Origin: Faucicola sp032089155 | GTDB lineage: Bacteria > Pseudomonadota > Gammaproteobacteria > Pseudomonadales > Moraxellaceae | DNA length: 24,193 nt | Assembly (NCBI GenBank): GCA_032089155.1 | Contig: DAMDEV010000021.1 | Coordinates: 1 to 24,193, forward strand | Reading direction: 5' to 3' | Part shown: positions 16,661-23,439 of the stretch, one piece after another | Numbering within the stretch: the first letter of the stretch is position 1 | How the letters are laid out: every line of letters starts with the position of its first letter | The notes under the pieces: generated by a model | What the model saw: only the letters and a program-made list of their open reading frames with translations | Databases searched by the model: none | What the model was told of the DNA's origin: nothing | Program-made: the position numbers and the translations under genes

Positions 16661-16690
16661 AAAAAAGCCAATATCAGTCAGATATTGGCT
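16661..16690 (-). terminator. Rho-independent terminator of the M48 protease gene
   Basis: Perfect 10-bp stem AGCCAATATC (16666-16675) / GATATTGGCT (16681-16690) with a 5-base loop, followed on the minus strand by six T. It lies 20 bases after the protease stop codon. Confidence 0.92.
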
Positions 16691-16710
16691 TATGACATAC
16701 GAAGTTAAAA

Positions 16711-17535
16711 TTAACGGTAACGGCTTTGTTGATACAACGGCATCACACGTGGTAATAATGATTGAATAGTGGCAATACGTGTTGAGCTCACCGGGTGGGT
16801 ACTTAAAAACTGAGGTGGCTCGCCGCGACCGCCCGCACTCTGCATTTTACGCCATAGGCTAACCGCTGCATTAGGGTCATAACCTGCCCGTGCCATCAAC
16901 TCTAGCCCCATCAAATCAGCTTCCGTTTCTTGGGTACGGCTATTGGGACGAGAAATACCCAAATCCCCAGCTAAGCCTGCTAACTGTGCCTGACCTTGAG
17001 ATAAGCCTAAGACGCTCGCGGCAATACCAATCCCTGTTTGGGTCGCCACCTCACGCGATAGGCGCTCACGGGTATGCTCACGCAATGCATGCGCCATTTC
17101 ATGACCCATAATCGCAGCAATCTCAGCATCGGTTAGACTCAAGCGATCGATAATACCGGAGTAAAAGACGATTTTACCACCGGGTAATACGTGCGCATTG
17201 AGCTCATTACTCTTAATGACATGCACTTCCCAAGCCCATTGTCTTGCATCGTTGCGATAGGCACCCGTCTGTGCAATCAAACGTTGAGAAATTTTCTTCA
17301 AACGTGCCAACTGGGCAGGATTGGTATCAAGCAGCCCTTTGGCACGGGCAGCGGCAATTTCTTGTTGAAAAGCTTGATTTGAAAGTTGTTGCACCTGCTG
17401 GTTAGATACTACCAACAACTGATTACGGTCAACGCCAATCGCCCCCGTGTCAGTGGTGGTTGAGCAACCTGTGGCACCTACCGCAATGACCGATGCCGCC
17501 AAACTTGACATCATAAGTTTTTGTGAAATTTTCAT
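16711..17535 (-). CDS. M48-family zinc metalloprotease lipoprotein (LoiP/YcaL-like)
   Basis: A 274-residue periplasmic, membrane-anchored protease, probably in envelope quality control. The mature protein follows a lipoprotein signal MKISQKLMMSSLAASVIAVG with lipobox ATGC. The zinc motif is HEMAHALREH (HExxH), and the third ligand is the glutamate in TQETEADLMGLELMARAGYD, both diagnostic of M48. FLSTHPVSSTRIATIQSLLP at the end is also family-typical. I start the gene at ATG 17535, 28 codons inside the longest frame, because the signal peptide begins there and because the -10 element at 17594-17599 would lie inside the longer version. GGAG is 11 bases upstream, a rather long spacing. Confidence 0.93.
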   Translation of the reverse strand: MKISQKLMMSSLAASVIAVGATGCSTTTDTGAIGVDRNQLLVVSNQQVQQLSNQAFQQEIAAARAKGLLDTNPAQLARLKKISQRLIAQTGAYRNDARQWAWEVHVIKSNELNAHVLPGGKIVFYSGIIDRLSLTDAEIAAIMGHEMAHALREHTRERLSREVATQTGIGIAASVLGLSQGQAQLAGLAGDLGISRPNSRTQETEADLMGLELMARAGYDPNAAVSLWRKMQSAGGRGEPPQFLSTHPVSSTRIATIQSLLPRVMPLYQQSRYR

Positions 17536-17593
17536 CTTATCGTTATCTCCAAATACAGCAAAAAGGACCGAGAGAAATATTAGGTTTAGACGC

Positions 17594-17622
17594 ATTATAG
17601 CGAAGTCATTAAAAAACAATCT
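17594..17622 (-). promoter_or_regulatory. Probable promoter of the M48 protease gene
   Basis: A perfect TATAAT -10 on the minus strand (17594-17599), with only a weak -35 match (AGATTG at 17617-17622) 17 bp away. Expected transcription start is near 17587, giving a leader of about 50 bases before ATG 17535. It supports the shorter start codon. Confidence 0.55.
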
Positions 17623-17822
17623 GCTGAGATTTGCAGTAATTGCGTAACGATAGATACATGGTGTGTTTCAGAGTGTGATAAAACAAGCTAATAATTATGA
17701 GTAAAAAGGAAAAAATTAATAAGAGAATAAAGAGTCAAAAAAAACTACTTCCCAATGAAACTCAGCAAAAACAGTTAAATTTAAAAAAAACGTATTTTTT
17801 TGAATTTTTTTTGCAAAAATGC

Positions 17823-17850
17823 TTGACGCCGTATCAAAAATCCTTATAAT
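17823..17850 (+). promoter_or_regulatory. Strong sigma-70 promoter of tRNA-Gly
   Basis: TTGACG (17823-17828) and TATAAT (17845-17850) separated by 16 bp, one mismatch from consensus. Transcription should begin near 17857, about 47 bases before the mature tRNA. The upstream 17700-17820 stretch is a long A/T-tract region that could serve as an UP element; it holds no gene. Confidence 0.9.
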
Positions 17851-17903
17851 ACGCATCCACAACGACACAACAAACATTCAAAATTGCTAGTTGACCACCT
17901 AAT

Positions 17904-17979
<76 letters not shown>

Positions 17980-17990
17980 AATTCAAGAAA

Positions 17991-18017
17991 GCCTAACTTA
18001 ATAGTTAGGTTTTTTTA
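17991..18017 (+). terminator. Rho-independent terminator after tRNA-Gly
   Basis: Stem CCTAACT (17992-17998) / AGTTAGG (18003-18009), 4-base loop, then a run of seven T. It is 12 bases after the CCA end. Confidence 0.9.
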
Positions 18018-18123
18018 TTGTCTGTAATTCCGCCTATATCAAGGCTTTCAAGCTTTCTGCCCCTTTTTTTACTAAAAATGCTTTGTTAATTTAACTAATC
18101 AATTTTTTGCAAAATTTTAGACC

Positions 18124-18152
18124 GTGACCAAAACGTGACCATTTTGTGACCA
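18124..18152 (+). repeat. Three GTGACCA direct repeats at 11-bp pitch
   Basis: GTGACCA begins at 18124, 18135 and 18146, each followed by a 4-base spacer, so the copies are exactly one helical turn apart and on the same DNA face. This is the layout of protein-binding iterons. Near a tRNA attachment site, integrase arm-type sites are a natural guess; a partial match, ACCGTGA, recurs at 18185-18191. Confidence 0.75.
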
Positions 18153-18179
18153 CGCTTTTTTTATAATTTTTTAAACTGA

Positions 18180-18203
18180 CCCCGACCGTGAAATCGGGGT
18201 TTT
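18180..18203 (+). terminator. Possible terminator hairpin in the island border
   Basis: Stem CCCCGA (18180-18185) / TCGGGG (18194-18199) with an 8-base loop, then TTTT. No gene is seen just upstream on this strand, so it may be a remnant or protect the tRNA side from read-through. Confidence 0.5.
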
Positions 18204-18329
18204 AAATGAATTTAATAATAATTTAAGTTAATCTAAGTTTTGAATTTGTTCGATAGCAAACAAAGTTTGTTTAAATTTTTGGGTTTTGCCGTAATACGAA
18301 AACTAAAAATTTTATAAACAATCACTGTC

Positions 18330-18518
18330 TCAATTTTTTCTTTCAAAATTTGTAAGCATTTGCAATATCACCCTTCTGCCACTTTTATCCACACTACTTA
18401 CAATGCCTTCTGCTTCCATTCTATCGATTAACCGAGCAGCACGGTTATAGCCGATACTAAATTTGCGCTGAATACTCGATGCTGAAACCTTATTACCTTC
18501 TCGGATAAAACTTACCAC
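18330..18518 (-). pseudogene. FtsK gamma domain (winged helix), cut from the motor part by an in-frame TAA
   Basis: These 62 codons continue the frame of the FtsK-like gene directly after its TAA. They encode VSFIREGNKVSASSIQRKF and SIGYNRAARLIDRMEAEGIVS, the FtsK gamma domain that reads KOPS DNA motifs. The N-R-A-A-R recognition helix is intact. In ordinary FtsK the junction reads DPLYDEAVxFV or DPLFDQAV; here it reads DPLYD-stop-VVSF, as if a GAA (or CAA) codon had become TAA. A GTG immediately follows the TAA and could start a separate gamma-domain peptide, but I see no ribosome site before it. It may be a broken gene end, a coupled second product, or a read-through extension. Calling it a pseudogene fragment is the conservative choice. 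Confidence 0.75.
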
Positions 18519-20222
18519 TTAATCATATAGTGGATCTGGTTGAGATGGGTCATAAAACCGCATGGGTATTTCCTGCATATACGATTCAATCAGTTCATTA
18601 ATTTCCTGCGACTGAGTCACCACATAATTTTGCCTTTCATCGACTTGCCATTTTTCACAAGCTTGATTAATTTCAGTTTGTGTTGCAAAAATAGGTTGTA
18701 GATATTTTGATTTATCGCTACCAGAAGGTAAAAATAGCATATGCTCACCGGTTAGCAGTTCTGCACCCAAACTATCTAAAATCGTTCGTGAATCAGATTT
18801 AGTATTAACTTCAAAGCTTAGCCGAGTTGGGATATTGGCTTTAATTAATCCTGTAATCACATCCACAGAAGGATAATTAGTTGATAAAATCAAATGAATT
18901 CCCGCTGCACAGGCTTTCTGCGCAATGTTGATTATCATTTTTTCATTCAATAATGTACCATCTAGCATCAGCTCTTTTAACTCACTGACGATGACCACAA
19001 TTCTTGGTAAGGGTCGAAATAGGGCTGAAATCTGCTCAAAATCAATAATGGGATTACCAACCACTCGGTAACGAGCTATTAATTTGCTAAGTTCGTTAGC
19101 TTCTTCCATCTTTTGATTGAAGTCCACCAAGTTTCTTGTTTTGGTTAGACTCATTAATTGATAACGACGTTCCATTTCTAACTGACACCAAGCCAAATTT
19201 TGAGCGGCACTTTCCCTATCATTAATTGGGGCTATCAGATGTGGTAAGTTTTGATAATCCGTAAACACGGGTTTTTCACTATCAATGAGCATAAGTCTAA
19301 GGTGCTCAGGGTTATATTGCATCAATATACTCACCATTAAGGTGTGCAACATTTTAGTAATCGTCTCTTTTGAGCGGCCTGCCATTAATAGATGTGGCGC
19401 TTTAGTAAGATTTAAATAATTTATTTGTTTTGGGTATTGATAGCCGATGAATAAATGAATAGCTTTGTTATCAATTGCAGATTGCTTACTTGCTAGTAGC
19501 GACAGTAAGTTGATAGCCAACGGCTCTTCAGCTAACGATAATTGATTTTGCAATTGTGTCGGCAATACCTTTGGTCTAGTATCATCAGACCAAAAAGCGA
19601 ATGTCGCAATATCACAGCGATTATCCTTAGCTGTAAATGAAATACCATAAAAAATACTGCTTTGCTCTGTGATAAATGTTTCCATCGCCTTACTAATCTT
19701 TTCTTGGTTACCAAAGTTAAAGTTATCAGCTGCACTAATATGCATAATAAGTGCTTCATATTTTCGTGATAAATCTGCTACAACTTGAAATTTATTAGCA
19801 TACCTCGATAAATCATTGAAATTATCATTGGTAGTGCGATAAGAAATAAACCTTGCGGTATTAGCATTTTCAAAACAAATCAAAAAATCATTTTTATCAA
19901 TACTTATAAAATTCTCATTGCTAGTTATATGGTTGATTGTCGCCACCAAAATATCAACATCATCAAGTTCACACCACATAATTTTGTCAGCGACCTTTAC
20001 ACTGTCGTCACTCATATCATCTTTATTAGTCACGATACCAACTAATAATTCAGCACCGACTTGTTGTTTAAAATCTAGTAATTTTTCGCTATCAAAGTGG
20101 GCATTTACATTAAAAAAAGCAAAATGTGCTTCAACGCCGTTAAAGTTACTATCTTGTTGGTATAAGATGGCAGTCACAGGTAGGTTATTATTTGGGTAAT
20201 AATTATTCTTTAAGTTGTCCAT
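18519..20222 (-). CDS. Degenerate FtsZ-like / FtsK motor-like fusion protein (predicted to lack NTPase activity)
   Basis: A 567-residue protein in two parts. Residues about 15-210 follow the FtsZ order: LVGIVTNK aligns with FtsZ VVTKPF; NFISIDKNDFLICFENA with the FtsZ segment GLxNVDFADV; and ALIMHISAADNFNF through IFYGISF with the FtsZ C-terminal domain. The GTP-binding GGGTGTG loop is absent. Residues about 240-530 clearly match the FtsK motor (LAWCQLEMERRYQLMS, CAAGIHLILST, PSVDVITGLIKANIPTR, SDSRTILD). Walker A is GRSKETIT instead of GTTGSGKS and Walker B is VVIVSELKELM instead of VVLVDEFADLM, so ATP hydrolysis is not expected. There is no membrane domain. ATG 20222 has AGGA six bases upstream; a longer start at 20261 abuts the preceding gene's stop. 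The gene ends at a TAA, after which the gamma domain continues in frame. Confidence 0.82.
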   Translation of the reverse strand: MDNLKNNYYPNNNLPVTAILYQQDSNFNGVEAHFAFFNVNAHFDSEKLLDFKQQVGAELLVGIVTNKDDMSDDSVKVADKIMWCELDDVDILVATINHITSNENFISIDKNDFLICFENANTARFISYRTTNDNFNDLSRYANKFQVVADLSRKYEALIMHISAADNFNFGNQEKISKAMETFITEQSSIFYGISFTAKDNRCDIATFAFWSDDTRPKVLPTQLQNQLSLAEEPLAINLLSLLASKQSAIDNKAIHLFIGYQYPKQINYLNLTKAPHLLMAGRSKETITKMLHTLMVSILMQYNPEHLRLMLIDSEKPVFTDYQNLPHLIAPINDRESAAQNLAWCQLEMERRYQLMSLTKTRNLVDFNQKMEEANELSKLIARYRVVGNPIIDFEQISALFRPLPRIVVIVSELKELMLDGTLLNEKMIINIAQKACAAGIHLILSTNYPSVDVITGLIKANIPTRLSFEVNTKSDSRTILDSLGAELLTGEHMLFLPSGSDKSKYLQPIFATQTEINQACEKWQVDERQNYVVTQSQEINELIESYMQEIPMRFYDPSQPDPLYD

Positions 20223-20261
20223 GATTGATAATCCTGTAGTCGCTTGGCAATGATAAATCAT

Positions 20262-20579
20262 TTATTTAAGTACCCAGCTATGGATAAGATCGTATTCTTC
20301 TTGTTCACAGCTGAAGCGTTTTGATATGACGCGGCTTTTCTTGCCAATTGCAGGCACACTGTAATCCCAGAACTCAACTTCAAAAATGGCAAATCCTTCA
20401 TCATCTAAGGCAATTAAAGTAAAACAAAACTTATCATCGCCATAGCCATGTTCCTCATTTCTTTCAATTGGCTCTTCAAAGACCACCTTACATTTGAGAC
20501 TTAACTGATAGCCATCAAATTTCTCAGGGTGCATGGGGAACTCTTTCCAGTCGAAATCGGTAATGGTAAATCGTTTCAT
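20262..20579 (-). CDS. Uncharacterised 105-aa protein, first gene of the leftward unit
   Basis: A small soluble acidic protein with no signal or membrane segment. It appears as an alpha/beta mix: strands around LSLKCKVVFEE, DKFCFTLIALDDEG and AIFEVEFWDYSV, then KRFSCEQEEYDLIHSWVLK as a terminal strand plus helix. The last part (long strand, then acidic-aromatic helix ending in W) is loosely like polymorphic-toxin immunity proteins such as Imm8, but I cannot support that by eye. ATG 20579 has GGAT eight bases upstream and a 25-base leader from the predicted -10 at 20611-20616. Its TAA touches the alternative ATG of the FtsZ/FtsK-like gene, so the two are surely co-transcribed and their products may act together. 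Confidence 0.75.
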   Translation of the reverse strand: MKRFTITDFDWKEFPMHPEKFDGYQLSLKCKVVFEEPIERNEEHGYGDDKFCFTLIALDDEGFAIFEVEFWDYSVPAIGKKSRVISKRFSCEQEEYDLIHSWVLK

Positions 20580-20610
20580 ATTTATATCCAGTAGCCATTA
20601 ATATTGGAAA

Positions 20611-20659
20611 AGTATAACAATGATATTGGACATCAGATGTCCGATTGGTTAGTTATAAT
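20611..20659. promoter_or_regulatory. Symmetric divergent promoter pair around a 15-bp palindrome
   Basis: GGACATC-A-GATGTCC (20628-20642) is a perfect inverted repeat. Exactly 11 bp to its right is TATAAT (20654-20659, plus strand); exactly 11 bp to its left is TATACT on the minus strand (20611-20616). Both -10 elements are preceded by GT, giving GTTATAAT and GTTATACT. The -35 regions of both promoters therefore fall in the palindrome and have poor consensus, so a dimeric protein there could repress or activate both directions. The WYL protein encoded next door is the obvious candidate. Confidence 0.65.
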
Positions 20660-20723
20660 CGCTCTATGATGTTTAAAAAGATTTTTAAAGTTATTTAAAT
20701 GTCATTAAATTTTTGGATCGTTA

Positions 20724-20760
20724 TGCTATGATTTTCTTAAACTAGCGTCCATTTAATGGA
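20724..20760 (+). promoter_or_regulatory. Second promoter and operator-like repeat before the WYL gene
   Basis: TGCTATGAT (20724-20732) is an extended -10 element with no good -35. The inverted repeat TCCAT-TTA-ATGGA (20748-20760) lies just past the predicted start point (about 20739) and 12 bases before the WYL start codon, where a bound protein would block transcription and cover the ribosome site. Confidence 0.4.
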
Positions 20761-20772
20761 TTGAGACAATTT

Positions 20773-21825
20773 ATGAAATCACAGATAGAAAGACTATTTA
20801 TCTTGTATCAAGCTTTGCCTAGGATAGAGTCTCAAGCAAAAACCTTAATCGAATTAGCAAAGCATGAAAATGTCATCCAAGCTTATGAATTGCAAGGTGA
20901 ACCTAGTGACTCCCAAAGGCGCCAAATGCAGCGTGATTTGGATAGTCTTAGTGACGCATTAAAACAAGTATTAAAATCAGAAACAGATAAAAAGCCAAAA
21001 ACCTATTATTTACCACCGTCAGCGAATATGGATAAAACTGATAGTGGCACAGCAATGCTATTGTTATTGGCAGAAAGTTTTCTTAAAAAAGTTGCACCAA
21101 AAGATTTGCTTGAGAATGCTAGATGGTTGTTTGATAGTGCTAATAATCAATTAGAAGTAGAAAAGAAAATCAATAATTGGCGCAAGCGCATTTACTTCAA
21201 ACCTTTACAAGCTGAATTTGAGGGTATAAAACCAGAAGATGAATTAACGATCTATCAAGCATTGCAGCAAGATGAACCATTGAAAATTATTTATCACAGC
21301 CAACAGCATGATGAAGAACGTGAATACCGAGCTTATCCTGTCAAAATTGTGATTGAGCCGCATTGTCGCTTATTGATACTTGAGAATCCTACGCATGGAG
21401 ACACGATGACTTTTTTATTTCATCGGATTAAACACGCGGAAATTATCAAAAACTTCAATGAGTTCCCAGATAGAGTAAAGTTAAATTTAGATAAGATCGA
21501 ACAAGAGTTACCCAAGCATACGGAATCAATGTTTAGTCGTCAGCCATTAGATTTAAAATTGCATATAGCAGAGCATGCGAGATATCTGATTGAGGACGCA
21601 CCAATCTTCGCTAATTATGAAAAATCACAGGTTTCTATTGAAGATGATGAAGTTGAATTTAGCATATCAAAAGTATTTGTTTCATACTCAGTGCTTAATT
21701 ATTTGATTGCGCATGCAGATTTAATTTATGTGGCTGAGCCTGAAGAGTTGCGAGACCGAGTGGTTGAGCAGTTAGAAAGTGGGCTTAATAGATATGGGTA
21801 TTTTGAAGAAAGCGAGGATGAATAA
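20773..21825 (+). CDS. WYL-domain transcriptional regulator
   Basis: A 350-residue protein with the three-part layout of BrxR/CapW/PafBC-type regulators. There is an N-terminal winged helix-turn-helix (about residues 1-80, with RRQMQRDLDSLSDAL as recognition/wing helix region). A WYL domain follows (about 168-225: PLKIIYHSQ, YRAYPVKIVIEPHCRLLILEN, FLFHRIKHAEII), then a WCX-like C-terminal domain (about 255-345). WYL proteins bind nucleic-acid or nucleotide ligands and often repress phage-defence operons until damage or infection. I start at ATG 20773 (GAG seven bases upstream); the frame runs back to TTG 20761. The stop TAA directly touches the next ATG, so the downstream gene is translationally coupled. 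It probably controls both directions through the palindromes in the intergenic region. Confidence 0.88.
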   Translation: MKSQIERLFILYQALPRIESQAKTLIELAKHENVIQAYELQGEPSDSQRRQMQRDLDSLSDALKQVLKSETDKKPKTYYLPPSANMDKTDSGTAMLLLLAESFLKKVAPKDLLENARWLFDSANNQLEVEKKINNWRKRIYFKPLQAEFEGIKPEDELTIYQALQQDEPLKIIYHSQQHDEEREYRAYPVKIVIEPHCRLLILENPTHGDTMTFLFHRIKHAEIIKNFNEFPDRVKLNLDKIEQELPKHTESMFSRQPLDLKLHIAEHARYLIEDAPIFANYEKSQVSIEDDEVEFSISKVFVSYSVLNYLIAHADLIYVAEPEELRDRVVEQLESGLNRYGYFEESEDE

Positions 21826-22173
21826 ATGAGTGCAATTGATTGGAAACGATTAGATAATGATGAGGAGTTTTGTGTCGAAAAGCTAACTATTACTTTGAAA
21901 AATGATGAGTTTAGTATTGTTTTTCAAGATTTTGATAATAACACTAGAACTAAAATTGAAGGCAGAATTACTTTAAAGAAGATATTGGAAAAACAGGCTT
22001 TCGACGGAAAAATATCTTATATAGACCAATTTAATAATACTGACTCTTATCCTTTCAAAATATTAGGTCAATTTACGGATGATAATTTCGATGAGTTTAC
22101 AGGAACTTGGATTGAAGAGGGAATTCTTCATAACACCATAATTAGCTTAGAAGAGATTAGAGAAATCGTGTAG
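21826..22173 (+). CDS. Uncharacterised 115-aa protein between the WYL regulator and the PLD-like gene
   Basis: A small acidic, strand-rich soluble protein: successive short strands such as VEKLTITLKNDEFSIVFQDF, TKIEGRITLKKIL, YPFKILGQFTDD and EFTGTWIEEG suggest a beta-barrel or sandwich. GTW near the end resembles lipocalin-like or similar barrels only in composition. No known family is recognised. Its ATG touches the WYL stop and its stop is 9 bases before the next ATG, so it belongs to the WYL-hyp-PLD operon. It could be an accessory, sensor or inhibitor of the nuclease-like neighbour; that is inference from position alone. Confidence 0.75.
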   Translation: MSAIDWKRLDNDEEFCVEKLTITLKNDEFSIVFQDFDNNTRTKIEGRITLKKILEKQAFDGKISYIDQFNNTDSYPFKILGQFTDDNFDEFTGTWIEEGILHNTIISLEEIREIV

Positions 22174-22182
22174 GAGAAAAAA

Positions 22183-23427
22183 ATGGGAAATCATGTCCGT
22201 GGTAATAAAAAAAGTAATCTTATTGAGATGTTGGCAAAAGTAGATAAAAGAAGACATTATAAACTATACATAAATACCTGTTATTTCACACCAAATGCAG
22301 CTAAATCAATAATCATGTCTCTAAAGGATGAAGTAAGTATTGAGGAAGTTAACATTAATATTGACCGCAGAGAAGCAATTAAATGGGGAAGAAATTCATT
22401 AGAGGATTTTTGTCAAAGTTTTAGATTATTTCCAGTCTATATAAATGCCGTTGAAACTCCAACACTCTTTCACTCCAAAACCTATTCTTTAGTAAATCTA
22501 GATAAAGATGGTTACATAACAAGCGGTTCACTAGTTATTGGTTCTGCGAATTTAACTGGTATGGGAGTTAGTTTAAGAAGTGGTAATATTGAATCATTTA
22601 TCAATACCCAAGATTTAGAGATAGTTGCTGACCACTATAATCAAATGCAAAAATTAAATTTAATTGATTTATACTCAGTTAATAAGTTTAGTAAAAATGA
22701 AGAATATAGCTTTAAATACGCATTAATTAATGAAGGTTATTTCTATCATAAGTGGAGTGAAAATTTAGGGCAATATTTAGCTGTTAGATTCAAACTAAGC
22801 GAAGAAGGTAAAAAACAAATCAAAAATGAGACATTAGAAGGCATAGGATTTAAGATTGATACAGCTACAATAAGCAAACAATATTTCTTTTTTGATAATA
22901 TATTACCAACACATTTTGAAAATACATCTAATTTGTTTAGAGATTATGGAATCGAAACTCATTTGGGTTACTGGGTTCCAAAATGTATTTCTAATTCTAT
23001 TGATGCAGAGGAGTTTGAACAGTTTTCTGAAAAATTATTTGGTAAACTTGAATCAGAAATTGCCACTATAAAAAATCAAATAATTTCCGATTTTGATTTC
23101 CTGTTGAGTAAAGGTCTGATAGAAATTGTTGAAGATAATGAGAGTAATGAAAACTCTAACATAGCTGTGAGTAATTTCAATAAAAAAGTTGAAAAGCTTA
23201 AGACCCATCCATTAAAACTTAAAAGAATCTTCAGCAAATACGGTATCTTTGAACTACCTTACGAAATTACAGATAAAGAAAATATTGAAGAGCTTTTTGC
23301 AGAAATGTTAGAGGTTGTTGAATCTAAATCAAGAAAAAATTCGAGTTGCCGTGCATTTATTATTTCGTATAAAAAACTTAATCTTGAACCAATCCAACAA
23401 CTAAATTATAGCCAATCTGAAGAATGA
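22183..23427 (+). CDS. Phospholipase-D-like (HKD) domain protein, putative nuclease
   Basis: A 414-residue protein whose N-terminal 150 residues form one PLD-type unit. LFHSKTYSLV (H97, K99) followed by VIGSANLTGMGVS (G120-S121-N123) is the HxK...GSxN catalytic signature, with E137 in NIESFI. The aspartate usually seven residues after the histidine is missing, as in several nuclease-type members. There is only one HKD motif, so activity would need a dimer, as in the BfiI/Nuc branch. Residues about 165-414 are helical, K/E-rich and unrecognised. There is no signal peptide, so it is cytosolic. AGGAG precedes ATG 22183. Such proteins are common as restriction or abortive-infection effectors; lipid hydrolysis is less likely. 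Its codons are markedly A/T-rich compared with the chromosomal genes. Confidence 0.82.
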   Translation: MGNHVRGNKKSNLIEMLAKVDKRRHYKLYINTCYFTPNAAKSIIMSLKDEVSIEEVNINIDRREAIKWGRNSLEDFCQSFRLFPVYINAVETPTLFHSKTYSLVNLDKDGYITSGSLVIGSANLTGMGVSLRSGNIESFINTQDLEIVADHYNQMQKLNLIDLYSVNKFSKNEEYSFKYALINEGYFYHKWSENLGQYLAVRFKLSEEGKKQIKNETLEGIGFKIDTATISKQYFFFDNILPTHFENTSNLFRDYGIETHLGYWVPKCISNSIDAEEFEQFSEKLFGKLESEIATIKNQIISDFDFLLSKGLIEIVEDNESNENSNIAVSNFNKKVEKLKTHPLKLKRIFSKYGIFELPYEITDKENIEELFAEMLEVVESKSRKNSSCRAFIISYKKLNLEPIQQLNYSQSEE

Positions 23428-23439
23428 CATAGGTTAAAA

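Larger units (their letters stand above)
18018..18329. other. Gene-free left border of the integrated element
   Basis: About 310 bp with no convincing gene. It holds the three phased GTGACCA repeats (18124-18152), a plus-strand hairpin/T-tract at 18180-18203, and an A/T-rich stretch containing the 15-bp inverted repeat AAACAAAGTTTGTTT (18258-18272). No integrase gene lies here, so if the element carries one it must be at the other end, outside the window. Confidence 0.5.

Noticed and set aside
18258..18272. AAACAAAGTTTGTTT as a terminator hairpin
   Set aside because: The perfect arms leave a 1-base loop and are A/T only; at best a weak protein-binding inverted repeat.
18519..20222. Housekeeping DNA translocase FtsK
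   Set aside because: No membrane domain, no linker, Walker A and B residues lost, and an extra FtsZ-like half; the real ftsK must be elsewhere in the genome.
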